Source of the DNA: Candidatus Thermokryptus mobilis
GTDB taxonomy: Bacteria > Bacteroidota > Ignavibacteria > Kryptoniales > Kryptoniaceae
Assembly: GCF_900070205.1 (NCBI RefSeq)
Contig: NZ_FAOO01000002.1
Coordinates: 62,001 to 126,000, forward strand
Length of the DNA: 64,000 nt
Reading direction: 5' to 3'
Below are positions 46,467 through 55,505 of the stretch, piece by piece (the first letter of the stretch is position 1; the number at the start of each line of letters is the position of its first letter). Under the pieces are notes generated by a model. It worked only from the letters and a program-made list of their open reading frames with translations. It did not search any database and was not told where the DNA came from. Made by a program: the position numbers and the translations under genes.

Positions 46467-47606
46467 TTAATCAAAAATTGAATTGACAACTTTACCATCC
46501 TTCGTAAGCAATGTGCTTGACAAGATATCGTCCTGCAAGTTTAGCTCAATTTTCCCATTTTTAATGAAAAGCATGCAAAAGTTCGTTATGTTTTTTGAAT
46601 ACATTTGACTTGCGTGGAATGGAACACTCGCCGGGACATTTACAGGTCCAATTATCGTCACACCATACTTTTGGATGGTTTTCCCAGCTTCGGTCAATTC
46701 ACAATTTCCTCCTCTTTCAGCAGCAAGGTCAACTATGACAGAACCGGGTTTCATCCCCTTAACCATTTCTTCAGTGATCAAAACGGGCGCTTTCTTACCC
46801 GGAACAACAGCGGTTGATATGACAACATCACTTTCAGCTATGACCTTGGTCAACATTTCCCTTTGTTTTTTGTAAAATTCATCACCCATATCTTTTGCAT
46901 ATCCGCGTTTATCTTCCGCTTCTTGGGTTTCAAGTCCAAGTTCAACAAATTTAGCGCCCAAACTTTCAACTTCCTGTTTCGTTGCCGGTCTGATGTCATA
47001 GGCTCTGACTACAGCTCCAAGACGTTTTGCGGTTGCAATCGCTTGAAGTCCCGCAACCCCAGCACCTATAACAAAAACCTGCGCAGGCAAAATCGTCCCA
47101 GCAGCTGTTGTAAGCATCGGGAACATCTTCGGAAGGTAATTTGCTGCCATAAGAACAGCCTTGTAACCGGAAATTGTCGCCATTGAAGATAGAACATCCA
47201 TTGTCTGAGCCCTTGAAGTCCTCGGCAAAAGTTCAAGCGCAAAAGAGATCACCCCTTTCTGAGCCACTTTTTCAACGATCTCCTTCGCAAAGAACGGCTC
47301 CATAAATCCAATCAAAATTTGACCTTCCCTCATCAAAGCAATATCCTTGCTCCCTTCAAAGGGATTTGCCCCAACAGCACGCACTTGAAGAATCACATCA
47401 GCATTTGAAAAAATCTCTTCCCTGCTTTTCACAATTTGCGCTCCTTTGCTAAGATATTCCGAGTCCAAATAACCAGCCCTTTCCCCAGCCCCAGATTCAA
47501 TTAATACCTCAGCCCCAGCTTTTTGAAATTGAGAGATGTTAGCAGGTATAAGTGCTACTCTTGTTTCTCCCGGATAGGTCTCCTTCGGGACTCCAATTTT
47601 TATCAT
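46467..47606 (-). CDS. pntAA: NAD(P)+ transhydrogenase subunit alpha, part 1 (NAD-binding)
   Basis: 379 residues of the soluble NAD(H)-binding dI component. Motifs: GVPKETYPGETRVA at the start, GAGVAGLQAIATAKRLGA near 178, and the mobile loop region near 230. It resembles alanine dehydrogenase, but the operon with pntAB and pntB settles the identity. Split alpha subunits are known from Rhodospirillum. Confidence 0.96.
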   Translation of the reverse strand: MIKIGVPKETYPGETRVALIPANISQFQKAGAEVLIESGAGERAGYLDSEYLSKGAQIVKSREEIFSNADVILQVRAVGANPFEGSKDIALMREGQILIGFMEPFFAKEIVEKVAQKGVISFALELLPRTSRAQTMDVLSSMATISGYKAVLMAANYLPKMFPMLTTAAGTILPAQVFVIGAGVAGLQAIATAKRLGAVVRAYDIRPATKQEVESLGAKFVELGLETQEAEDKRGYAKDMGDEFYKKQREMLTKVIAESDVVISTAVVPGKKAPVLITEEMVKGMKPGSVIVDLAAERGGNCELTEAGKTIQKYGVTIIGPVNVPASVPFHASQMYSKNITNFCMLFIKNGKIELNLQDDILSSTLLTKDGKVVNSIFD

Positions 47607-47664
47607 AGGTTCTGATTTTTTATTTTGAAATTTGCATTCAAAATTAACAAAAAAATCCAGCTTT

Positions 47665-48369
47665 TCAAAATTTCCCCGGGAATTTTATAACAGCGCCGTT
47701 AATCCCGCGCGCCTCTTCACTACAAAGATAACCTATAAATTTAGCCAAATCGCTTGGGTCAACCCAACGAGTATAATCAGCCCCGGGCATAGCTTCTTTA
47801 TTTTCTTGTGTCGCAATGATACTTGGCAAAATCACATTGCAAGTTATATCAAAATCCTTAACCTCTTCAGCTATAACCTCCGTTAAAGCTATCAACGCAG
47901 ATTTTGAAATAACATAAGCCCCTCGCCCCGGGGACGGTCTCAAAGCAAGTAAAGCAGAAATGTTCACAATTCTTCCCGACCTCTTCGGTATCATATCCCT
48001 CAAAGCCCACTTTGAACATAAAAAAGCGGAACGAAGGTTCATATCAAGCATCTCATCAAATTCATCCTCTTCAAGCTCAAATATCATCTTTCCCTCGCGA
48101 TAACCACCAACACAATTTATCAAAAAATCAACCCCGCCACTTTTCCTAACAAGCTTGAAAATCCTCTCAACCTCCCTTTCAACTGTCAAATCAGCTTTAA
48201 CGCCGATAAGATTTTCAACCTTTTGAAATTCCTTATAAACCCTCTTGAACTTTTTCTCATCTCTATAAACTGCGAAAACACGAGCTCCAACGCTAATGAA
48301 ATGCTTGACAACTTCAAATCCAAGCCCACCCGTTGAACCGGTGACGACAACATTTTTCCCATTAAACAT
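47665..48369 (-). CDS. Short-chain dehydrogenase/reductase
   Basis: 234 residues of the classical SDR fold: cofactor loop TGSTGGLGFEV at the N-terminus, NCVGGYREG near 85, catalytic Ser in NISALLALR and YVISK near 150. It uses NAD(P)H on an unknown alcohol/ketone. I chose the ATG at 48369, 2 nt after the threonine-synthase-like stop, over a TTG two codons upstream. Confidence 0.88.
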   Translation of the reverse strand: MFNGKNVVVTGSTGGLGFEVVKHFISVGARVFAVYRDEKKFKRVYKEFQKVENLIGVKADLTVEREVERIFKLVRKSGGVDFLINCVGGYREGKMIFELEEDEFDEMLDMNLRSAFLCSKWALRDMIPKRSGRIVNISALLALRPSPGRGAYVISKSALIALTEVIAEEVKDFDITCNVILPSIIATQENKEAMPGADYTRWVDPSDLAKFIGYLCSEEARGINGAVIKFPGKF

Positions 48370-48371
48370 AT

Positions 48372-49538
48372 TCAAACGCTGTTTTTGTTTTGAATGTATT
48401 TTAAACCTGAAGCAGTGTTAAATACGATAACAACCTCATCACTTTTTATAATCCCGCTTGCGACAAGCTTTTTAACACCAACAACACTTGCTGCACCCTC
48501 CGGGCAAAGCAAGATACCTTCCATTTCAGCGAACTCCTTTTGCATCTTAAATATCTCATCATCTTCCACCTCAATCGCTAACCCATTGCTATCACACAGA
48601 ACTTGGAGTATCAATCTATCTGCAAACGGTTTTGGAACCCTTAAGCCGTAAGCAATTGTCTTCGCATTTTCCCAAAAATCAGCCCTTGGTTTATTCTCAC
48701 GAAATGCTTTTACTATAGGAGCACATCCCGAAGATTGAACAGCAACCATTTTCGGTAACCTTCTTTCTATCAATCCAACTTCAATCATCTCATTTATCGC
48801 AATCCAAATCCCAATTAAACCCGTTCCACCACCAGTTGGATAAACTATCCAGTCGGGAACTTCCCAACCAAGTTGTTCAACGATTTCAAAACCGAGCGTT
48901 TTCTTCCCCTGAAGCCGATACGGTTCTTTCATCGTTGAAATATCAAAGTAATCAACTTTTTGTTTTATCAACTTGACAGCGTCAGAAATCAACCCGTCAA
49001 CCAATTCAACTTCAGCACCGTAAAATTTGCATTCATCTAAAATTAACTTAGGCGTATCTCTTGGTGCACCTATGAAGCACTTTATTCCCGCCTTCGCACA
49101 ATAAGCACTTAAAGCGCTTCCTGCGTTCCCAGCCGTTGGAACAGAAATTTTATCTACGCCAAGCTCAACCGCCTTTGAAACAGCGCACGACATTCCTCTC
49201 GCTTTAAACGATAAAGTTGGGTTAAACGACTCATCCTTTAAAAACAAATTCTTCAAACCAATTTCTCCACCAAATCGCTCAAGCTTTAAAAGAGGAGTCC
49301 ATCCCTCACCCAAACTTACAATTTTCCTTTCATCAATTACAGGCAAAAATTCAAAGTATCTCCACATCCCATTTGATCTCTTACTAAATGTCTCTTTACC
49401 AACGCTTTTCCTTATACCGTCAATATCATAAACTGCGATCAACGGCTCGTTGCACAATTCACAAAATTTTTGAATTTCCCTGTGGTCAAATATCCGACCA
49501 CAAACCGAACATTTTAAATGCAAAATATACGAGCGCAT
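48372..49538 (-). CDS. Threonine synthase-like PLP enzyme with N-terminal zinc ribbon
   Basis: 388 residues. The first 35 carry a CxxC...CxxC zinc ribbon (Cys10, 13, 26, 29). The rest is a fold-type II PLP enzyme: PLP Lys in TLSFKARGMS, SLGEGWTPL, AGNAGSALSAYC and the glycine loop PTGGGTGLIG. Family members make threonine from O-phosphohomoserine, but threonate or cysteate synthases share the fold. The next gene upstream ends 6 nt before it. Confidence 0.85.
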   Translation of the reverse strand: MRSYILHLKCSVCGRIFDHREIQKFCELCNEPLIAVYDIDGIRKSVGKETFSKRSNGMWRYFEFLPVIDERKIVSLGEGWTPLLKLERFGGEIGLKNLFLKDESFNPTLSFKARGMSCAVSKAVELGVDKISVPTAGNAGSALSAYCAKAGIKCFIGAPRDTPKLILDECKFYGAEVELVDGLISDAVKLIKQKVDYFDISTMKEPYRLQGKKTLGFEIVEQLGWEVPDWIVYPTGGGTGLIGIWIAINEMIEVGLIERRLPKMVAVQSSGCAPIVKAFRENKPRADFWENAKTIAYGLRVPKPFADRLILQVLCDSNGLAIEVEDDEIFKMQKEFAEMEGILLCPEGAASVVGVKKLVASGIIKSDEVVIVFNTASGLKYIQNKNSV

Positions 49539-49544
49539 TAAACC

Positions 49545-50369
49545 TCAAGATTTATTTGTGATATAGTGCGTTATAAAAGCCCCATCAACGATTTCAAATA
49601 GCAAACTCAATTCTTTAACCTTACCCTTGCTTTTCAATTCAACAGCATCTTTAAAAATTTCATCAAAATTGACCCTTTTATTAACAAATTTCAAAAAATC
49701 TGCAAGCACAACGCTCACCTTCTTGAAGTTTTTCGCCAATATAAAAAGAGGCAAAGTTCCAGCTTTATTCAAAATTGAACCATCCTCAAAAACAGCATCA
49801 CAGCCAGTGACAACCAAATCAACTTTCTTCACAACATAACTTAAACCAAAATCATTCACAACGGAAACATTGAACCCGCTTTTAAAAAGTAAATCAGCCA
49901 TCTTCTCCCCCTCACACCTCGGACATGAACGAAAAACATAAACCTCGTTTATAAAATCCCTCGCTTTAACAAGCGAATTAAAAACCGTCCCGCTGTGACT
50001 TAAAGTCGCAATTGAAACCTTCCCCCTTTCACTGAGAAATTGCCTGAAACCTTCCGCCACCCTTGAAGCTGAATTTTCAAATCTCTCCCTTAACGAAAGA
50101 ATTTCGCTCAAAATTTCTTCCTTATCCCGAACCTCTTTTGAAAAGCCATGGACTATATCAATCAAATTCCGAAGTTGAAACAAAAGCGGATGATGTTTCC
50201 TCAATTCAACCCCGATTGAAATTAAAAACGAATCAAAATCTCCAACGCTGTCAACTTCCTCAATCGCATCAATCAAGACGGCGAACAATTTCGTTGTTAA
50301 AACAGACGCCCCCGATTTTTTATCTCTGTAGATCGCTTTTAATTTCCTATCAATCCTACGACTTCTCAC
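49545..50369 (-). CDS. IF-2B/MtnA-superfamily protein (isomerase-like, catalytic Cys replaced)
   Basis: 274 residues of the eIF-2B alpha/beta/delta and MtnA/ribose-1,5-bisphosphate isomerase superfamily. Seen: TLSHSGTV with Ser124 where the sugar-phosphate isomerases have the catalytic Cys (THCNTG type), FRSCPRCEG in place of the usual RPxxEG, Asp191 in TGCDAVFEDGS, and NKAGT at 201-205. The missing Cys resembles eIF2B subunits, so it may not be an MtnA-type isomerase. I chose the GTG at 50369, 1 nt after the upstream stop; a TTG 18 codons earlier is possible. Confidence 0.75.
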   Translation of the reverse strand: MRSRRIDRKLKAIYRDKKSGASVLTTKLFAVLIDAIEEVDSVGDFDSFLISIGVELRKHHPLLFQLRNLIDIVHGFSKEVRDKEEILSEILSLRERFENSASRVAEGFRQFLSERGKVSIATLSHSGTVFNSLVKARDFINEVYVFRSCPRCEGEKMADLLFKSGFNVSVVNDFGLSYVVKKVDLVVTGCDAVFEDGSILNKAGTLPLFILAKNFKKVSVVLADFLKFVNKRVNFDEIFKDAVELKSKGKVKELSLLFEIVDGAFITHYITNKS

Positions 50370-50370
50370 A

Positions 50371-51159
50371 TCAAATTTTCCCCTTTTCCCTTGCGAAGAT
50401 GAAATAGGCGGAAACAAGAACAAAAAAGGAAATCAAAGTTGATGCAATGAAACTCTCAGATGGATTCAACCCCTCACCTTTTATCACTATTTCGGATGGA
50501 AATTGCGCTTGAACTGGAACTTGCTTTTTTCTCGGTTGATAAACTCCAACCTCACGCACACCTGTTATCTCAAACTCAAAGTAATAATCATAGATTTCTT
50601 TTTCCGTTTCAACTGGAATATAAATTCCGACTCTCTTTCCGACATTGCTGTAAATTTCTCTAATTTTTTCGCTATCGTTAAAATCAACCACCGGATAAAG
50701 CCAGCCAACCTCATAATCACCAGAACTTGTGAAAACATTATCCGCTGGAGCAAGATGTAGGATAACGAAAGTGTTTGGGAAAACATCTATCTGCTCGGGC
50801 TTTAAACCAACAGGTGAATAATTCAACTCGTTAATATAGTTAAAGTTGATAACCTTGGACGATTTCATACCGATGAAAATTTGTGCCTCGTTCAAGTTCA
50901 ACCAGATTTTTTCACTTGTTTTATTTTTCAATCTCAAATGAATAAAAGAATCATCAATCACAAAATCAACCCCGATATTTTGGTCAGAAAAATAAAGCTT
51001 ATCCCTTACGACTGGCTTGATGATTCTGTAAACATACTCGTATTTTTTCCCGTAGGGAAAGACCTTGTGGTTTTCTTTTTGGGGTGGTTTTTCAATGACT
51101 TGTTTTGAGCTGGTGCAACCCAATAAGAAAAGCAATAAAACAAAAGAAAATTTTCTCAT
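50371..51159 (-). CDS. Lipoprotein with C-terminal membrane helix, unknown function
   Basis: 262 residues: lipobox LLGC (Cys15), a beta-rich middle, and a hydrophobic helix near the C-terminus (FIASTLISFFVLVSAYFIF) followed by KGKI. A lipoprotein that also has a C-terminal helix would be doubly anchored. I do not recognise the family. It is followed closely by the IF-2B-like gene. Confidence 0.65.
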   Translation of the reverse strand: MRKFSFVLLLFLLGCTSSKQVIEKPPQKENHKVFPYGKKYEYVYRIIKPVVRDKLYFSDQNIGVDFVIDDSFIHLRLKNKTSEKIWLNLNEAQIFIGMKSSKVINFNYINELNYSPVGLKPEQIDVFPNTFVILHLAPADNVFTSSGDYEVGWLYPVVDFNDSEKIREIYSNVGKRVGIYIPVETEKEIYDYYFEFEITGVREVGVYQPRKKQVPVQAQFPSEIVIKGEGLNPSESFIASTLISFFVLVSAYFIFAREKGKI

Positions 51160-51183
51160 TTTTAAGGCATTGCGAATTTATTT

Positions 51184-52584
51184 TCAAAACCTATATCGCA
51201 ATGTCAAAACAAAACTCCGAGTTGAGTTCTCCTCATCGGTGACTAAGCTATAATATGAATTCCCAAGACTATAACTATATTGTGTGTGGATTGTGCTCCA
51301 TTTGCCCGTCACGTAAGCGAAATCAACAAGGAGCGTCTTTTGTAAAAGAACGCTTAAACCGAAACTTAAATACTTGATAGACCTACTTGTGATTCCTTTG
51401 TCTTCAAGATAAGGTGATGGTCGGTAAGAGTAACCCATCCTTAACTTAACCTGTTCAAAAAAAGGAAGCGTAACTTCCACACCACCATTCAAAATAAATG
51501 TCTCAGTGAAAATCTGCTTTATTTCCCTATTCAGCTGAACAAGGTCTGGATTATTTTTAAACTCCATTTGTCTCCAATCAACATAAACAACATCTCCAGC
51601 TACCAAGACGACATCTTTTAAGTTAAAAGACATACCAGCGCCAAAATAAAAAGGTGACACAACATCATATCTTGAAACCCCAGAGTAAGAATAAGAAAAC
51701 GAATCGCCATTATCAAAAGAGCTTTCACCGCTCCTTGAATAGTTCTCTTTAACACTCAATGACATCGGTAATCTCGTCATCAACCCAAATCTAAAAGTCC
51801 TGCTTCTATACATCAAACCAGCATTTGCAGAGAAACCACTGACGCTTGCATCTATCAAATCTGAAACTGTCAAACTTTTAAAATCCCACGGGTAATCCCT
51901 GTAAAAATTTCTAACATCACTCTCAATAAATTGGCGATCGTATTTATAACTTCCAGTTACAATTGCCAATGTTAATCCAACCGATAAATTTTCCGCTATG
52001 TCAATTGCCCCGGAGACGAACCATTGATTTAAACCGCCACTTTCATATAATGTTATCTTTTGTTGAACATTGCGCAAAATTTGGGTCGCCCCGGTTGAAT
52101 CTTCAAGTCCGAGATTCCAAGCAAGGTCAAAATCGGGGTTTGGGTCATAAAGTGAAGGAACTATTGAACTTTCTGAGTTGAAAAGTGAAAGGGATAATGT
52201 CCCTGTGAAATCCGAGACCTTTGCGTATCCACCGGCAAATACCAAACTCCCGCGTATAGTTGGAACCGGCATGACAAGTGCAATTGTCCCAAGCGATGTG
52301 TTTGTATTTTCAAATGAATTTGAATATCCCGTAACCCTTGACAAATTTTTCAAACTGAAATAATTCAAACCACCAGCAAACTCAAATCTTTTTATCTGCG
52401 CAAGCCCAGCTGGATTCCAGAATATAGCCGAGTAGTCATCTGAGACACCAATATAAGAAAATCCAAGCCCAATAGCTCTTGCCCCAAGACCGAGATTTAA
52501 ATTTGAATACCTCAAAGCATCGTCAGGAAATTGCGAATAAGCGAGGTTGAAAACGAAGAACAATATCGCTGTTAATTTCTTCAT
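51184..52584 (-). CDS. FadL/OmpP1-family outer-membrane transport protein
   Basis: 466 residues, signal peptide (MKKLTAILFFVFNLAYS), then LGLGARAIGLGFSYIGVSDDYSAIFWNPAGLA, the hallmark N-terminal hatch of FadL-like proteins (PF03349); beta strands follow to a terminal FVLTLRYRF. Members import hydrophobic compounds such as fatty acids or aromatics. It overlaps the CxxCH lipoprotein gene by 4 nt, part of a lipoprotein cluster. Confidence 0.85.
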   Translation of the reverse strand: MKKLTAILFFVFNLAYSQFPDDALRYSNLNLGLGARAIGLGFSYIGVSDDYSAIFWNPAGLAQIKRFEFAGGLNYFSLKNLSRVTGYSNSFENTNTSLGTIALVMPVPTIRGSLVFAGGYAKVSDFTGTLSLSLFNSESSIVPSLYDPNPDFDLAWNLGLEDSTGATQILRNVQQKITLYESGGLNQWFVSGAIDIAENLSVGLTLAIVTGSYKYDRQFIESDVRNFYRDYPWDFKSLTVSDLIDASVSGFSANAGLMYRSRTFRFGLMTRLPMSLSVKENYSRSGESSFDNGDSFSYSYSGVSRYDVVSPFYFGAGMSFNLKDVVLVAGDVVYVDWRQMEFKNNPDLVQLNREIKQIFTETFILNGGVEVTLPFFEQVKLRMGYSYRPSPYLEDKGITSRSIKYLSFGLSVLLQKTLLVDFAYVTGKWSTIHTQYSYSLGNSYYSLVTDEENSTRSFVLTLRYRF

Positions 52585-53120
52585 TTTCTTCTTGAACCAA
52601 TATTTCTTTTTCCTTCCTTGTTTTGTTCGCTTTCTTTATTCTGCTCTCGGGAGTTCCCATCCGATGAACGCAAATTGCCAAGACTTCTTGCCCCTTCGGA
52701 ATTCACCTCACTTCCCTTGCTAATTGAACCGGTTGACGATGATTTTGAAGAGGAATCCGAACCCGATGGTGTCCTTGAAGGCGGTGGCGAAAACGACTCG
52801 TTTGACGGTGTCCTATGTGTCCCAAACTCACGCACTCTTTCAAAAACCGAACCAGTTGAAGAACCAGTATCTGCTTCCATATTAACCCAAGAAAACCACC
52901 AAGGATAATTGTAATAAACCCAAGCCGATGCATCCTGAGATGGCATCAAGTCATAAAAATAATCAAGGTCAGCCCTTGAATGACAACCTGAACAATTGCT
53001 CCTATAACTCACATGTGAAGTATAAACCCCACCGGAGGAATCTTCATAATTCACCTCAGGATGTTTTATAATTGTATAACAGCCAGCGAAAATCAAAAGG
53101 ACGAAAATTAAATTTCTCAT
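52581..53120 (-). CDS. Small lipoprotein with one CxxCH motif and disordered tail
   Basis: 179 residues. Lipobox FAGC (Cys14), then a CxxCH haem-type motif (Cys43, Cys46, His47: CSGCH) and a 100-residue Ser/Pro/Arg-rich tail ending NIGSRRK. A single c-type haem is possible but unproven, as no axial ligand is clear. The tail resembles that of the neighbouring Trp/Tyr-rich lipoprotein. It overlaps that gene by 4 nt and the FadL-like gene by 4 nt. Confidence 0.7.
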   Translation of the reverse strand: MRNLIFVLLIFAGCYTIIKHPEVNYEDSSGGVYTSHVSYRSNCSGCHSRADLDYFYDLMPSQDASAWVYYNYPWWFSWVNMEADTGSSTGSVFERVREFGTHRTPSNESFSPPPSRTPSGSDSSSKSSSTGSISKGSEVNSEGARSLGNLRSSDGNSREQNKESEQNKEGKRNIGSRRK

Positions 53121-54070
53121 TTTCTTCTATTCCCTGTTTGTCTCCTCCCTTGCGTTACAGTATTATCACCTTGTCCGGAACTATTAGATGTTCCTGAATA
53201 ATGCGGTGTTAAACCGATCCGGGGCTGAAAGCCTCGGGAATCTTCAATCAACATACTTCTGCCAGTGTTATAATCTCTATACAATTGAATTTTTGAGGTC
53301 CTGTTAGAACCGCTTCTGCGTGGGGGCGTTGAATCATTTCTCGGTTTCTGTTCTTTATCCCCAGACCTTGGTTCAATTCTTGGCGCAGATGTCCCTCGTG
53401 ATGAACCTATATTTCTCGGTGATTCACTTCTTACACCACCCCTTTCAACCCCGGGTGTTTCTCTACCTGAAGACCCGGACGGTTTTCTCAAAGTTCCCTC
53501 AGTAGAACTTCCTTGAACATTGCCACCCGAATTTATTGCAGGCGCAGACCTCGTCGGCGGAGAGAAAGTTACACCTGTTTCATCACTATTTCTACTCTCA
53601 CCCGAACGCGTTGAGCCGAAGTTTCTCGTCCTATAAACGATCGCCTTGCCACCGGAGACAGGATAATACGGATTATTAATCACAATTATAATCGGAGCCC
53701 TATACCACCACGGGTAATAATACCATCCCGGGAAATAAAGATATGAATAGTATCTATCCCACCAATACCAATCCCACCACCAATATCTATCCCACCAAAA
53801 CGGGTCATAATACCACCACTCACCCCATCCAACGACGAACCCTGGCGTATAATACCTGAAGAAAAGGTAATATCTCGGATAAGGAAGGTAATAACGATAG
53901 GTGTAACCTTGATAATACCAAAAATTGTAATCGTCGGTGTAGTAGGAATAATTTTTCTCTTTTTTGCTCTCAAAACTCTGATAGCCCTCATCTTCCCTTA
54001 TAGTTCCGATCTGTGTATAACACCCCCAAAGGAAAAGCGTTGCAAGAGCGAGAAAAATTAATTTTTTCAT
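53117..54070 (-). CDS. Extremely Trp/Tyr-rich lipoprotein with Ser/Arg-rich tail
   Basis: 317 residues. Lipobox LWGC (Cys17), then about residues 40-135 in which over 40% are Trp or Tyr (runs such as WWYYDPFWW and DRYWWWDWYWW), a short hydrophobic IIIVINNPYY strand, and a 170-residue Gly/Ser/Arg-rich tail ending TGNRRK. I do not recognise a catalytic domain. The open frame is intact, with a strong GGAGGT ribosome site, so it is not an artefact. It could be a surface, matrix or electron-relay protein. Confidence 0.72.
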   Translation of the reverse strand: MKKLIFLALATLFLWGCYTQIGTIREDEGYQSFESKKEKNYSYYTDDYNFWYYQGYTYRYYLPYPRYYLFFRYYTPGFVVGWGEWWYYDPFWWDRYWWWDWYWWDRYYSYLYFPGWYYYPWWYRAPIIIVINNPYYPVSGGKAIVYRTRNFGSTRSGESRNSDETGVTFSPPTRSAPAINSGGNVQGSSTEGTLRKPSGSSGRETPGVERGGVRSESPRNIGSSRGTSAPRIEPRSGDKEQKPRNDSTPPRRSGSNRTSKIQLYRDYNTGRSMLIEDSRGFQPRIGLTPHYSGTSNSSGQGDNTVTQGRRQTGNRRK

Positions 54071-54077
54071 GGCTCAC

Positions 54078-54083
54078 ACCTCC
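54078..54083 (-). promoter_or_regulatory. Strong Shine-Dalgarno GGAGGT for the Trp/Tyr-rich lipoprotein
   Basis: GGAGGT on the minus strand, 7 nt from the ATG at 54070; it fixes the start and suggests efficient translation. Confidence 0.85.
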
Positions 54084-54142
54084 AAAAATATCTTAAAGTT
54101 CCTTTTCAAATACTTTAACAAAACAAAAAAGCAAAAAATTCT

Positions 54143-54904
54143 TCAAAGTCCCTGAATATACTCAAGTTTCACAACCCTTGAATTTCCCGGGTCTTTATTC
54201 ACAAGTATATCTTTCCAATTAAACTCAATCGTGAAGCCACTCCCAAGCGACCACCTTATCCCAGCGTTTAAATAACCTTTCCCAGAGCCAAGTGCATTTG
54301 CAGAATTATCATTCACAGCGAAATTATATTCAACGGAAAAAGTTATATCTTTCCCTATCGTTTTATCAAAGCCAATGTAATAATTCAGCGACTTATCTCC
54401 GTCATCTTTTTCAAGTGAATAATTAATCCCACCGTGAACGGATGAATATCCTAGGAACTTAAACGACTTACTCGCAACAGCATAAAACCCAGGCGATTTA
54501 AATTCATATCTTTTCAAACTATCAATATACCCCTCTCTTCCCTGCGAATCAAAGCCAAGAGCGATCGCTGGAAAATTCAAGCTTTCATCAATTATCCTTA
54601 TCTTCAAATTCACCCCGGGAAGTCTATACCAATTCACATTTCCATTGCCGATTATCTCTGTCCCGCCGTAAGAGATACCAAAATTCAATCTGTTAAATGC
54701 AGATGCGGTAAGGCGAAGCATTAGACCGCCATCTGCGAAAAAATCAGCATCAAGTGCCACACTATTTGATTTCAAAAGCCCAGCCGTTGGCATATCAACG
54801 ATAAATCTTTGCTGAAAATTTGCCGATGCCCCAGCTGAACCTTGCCCACATAAGTAGTTGGCTAAAACAACAAACAAAACCAAAAACCTCAAGACCAAAC
54901 CCAT
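54143..54904 (-). CDS. Outer-membrane beta-barrel protein (YjbH-like)
   Basis: 253 residues, signal peptide (RFLVLFVVLANYLCGQ), then a series of alternating strands typical of a barrel. Segments such as LNFPAIALGFDSQG and GRDITFSVEYNF-like strands resemble YjbH domains of exopolysaccharide export. The end (KLEYIQGL) lacks the usual aromatic terminal residue. It is placed about 140 nt from a second barrel gene on the other strand and close to the Pel-like operon, so a role there is possible. Confidence 0.65.
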   Translation of the reverse strand: MGLVLRFLVLFVVLANYLCGQGSAGASANFQQRFIVDMPTAGLLKSNSVALDADFFADGGLMLRLTASAFNRLNFGISYGGTEIIGNGNVNWYRLPGVNLKIRIIDESLNFPAIALGFDSQGREGYIDSLKRYEFKSPGFYAVASKSFKFLGYSSVHGGINYSLEKDDGDKSLNYYIGFDKTIGKDITFSVEYNFAVNDNSANALGSGKGYLNAGIRWSLGSGFTIEFNWKDILVNKDPGNSRVVKLEYIQGL

Positions 54905-55045
54905 TTACAAAACTCCTTTAAATTTGAATGCTACACTAAAAATAGCAAAAAAATTAAAACTTTTCAATTCCTTAAAAGCGCAGTCAAGCGAACCTTGAAA
55001 ATCTTATAAATTTTTGATAACTTTTTTGAAAAAAGGCGCACCAAT
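54905..55045. promoter_or_regulatory. Divergent intergenic region between two barrel genes
   Basis: 141 AT-rich nt. AAGGAG (54918-54913, minus) stands 8 nt before the ATG at 54904. Promoters for both directions should be here; TTGAAA near 54993 is the only -35-like box I noticed, with a poor -10, so I give no firm call. Confidence 0.35.
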
Positions 55046-55486
55046 ATGAAAAAGATATTCCCGTTAATTTTAGCTCTTGCGATTTTCCAACCGTTACAAT
55101 CTCAACATAAACTCGGTCTTGGCGTTTATCTTGGAGCACCAACCGGCATAACAGGTAAATTCATTCTTTCAAGTTCAAACTCATTTGACTTAACCTTAGC
55201 GTGGCGTTTTAACGATGCTTTATTCCTACAAGGACATTATGTCTTCAACTTGAATGAACTTCAAAAATACGGCGACGGAACTTTTAATCTATACGCAGGA
55301 CCAGGTTTATTTTTCAGAGCCTCTTCAAAGAAAGATGACTTCATCGGTGCAAGCGCTAATCTCGGTGTGAACTTTTTCCTGAAGAAAAGATATGAATTTT
55401 TCATAGAAATCTCACCAAAACTTGGACTGATCCCAGGAACGGATTTTGACATAACCGGCGGAATTGGATTTAGATTTTTCTTCTAA
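55046..55486 (+). CDS. Small outer-membrane beta-barrel protein
   Basis: 146 residues, signal peptide (FPLILALAIFQPLQSQ), about eight predicted strands and a terminal FRFFF aromatic signal for the barrel machinery. GLGVYLGAPTGITGKF and YAGPGLFFRA are typical of the small Bacteroidota barrels. Function unknown. It ends 20 nt before an AtuA-like gene and could be the first gene of the following transcript. Confidence 0.75.
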   Translation: MKKIFPLILALAIFQPLQSQHKLGLGVYLGAPTGITGKFILSSSNSFDLTLAWRFNDALFLQGHYVFNLNELQKYGDGTFNLYAGPGLFFRASSKKDDFIGASANLGVNFFLKKRYEFFIEISPKLGLIPGTDFDITGGIGFRFFF

Positions 55487-55505
55487 ATTAAATCCGTTCG
55501 CTAAA

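Noticed and set aside
53117-54070. Trp/Tyr-rich region as a frameshift or assembly artefact
   Set aside because: Signal peptide, lipobox, Shine-Dalgarno and 4-nt overlap with the next gene all agree with one intact frame.
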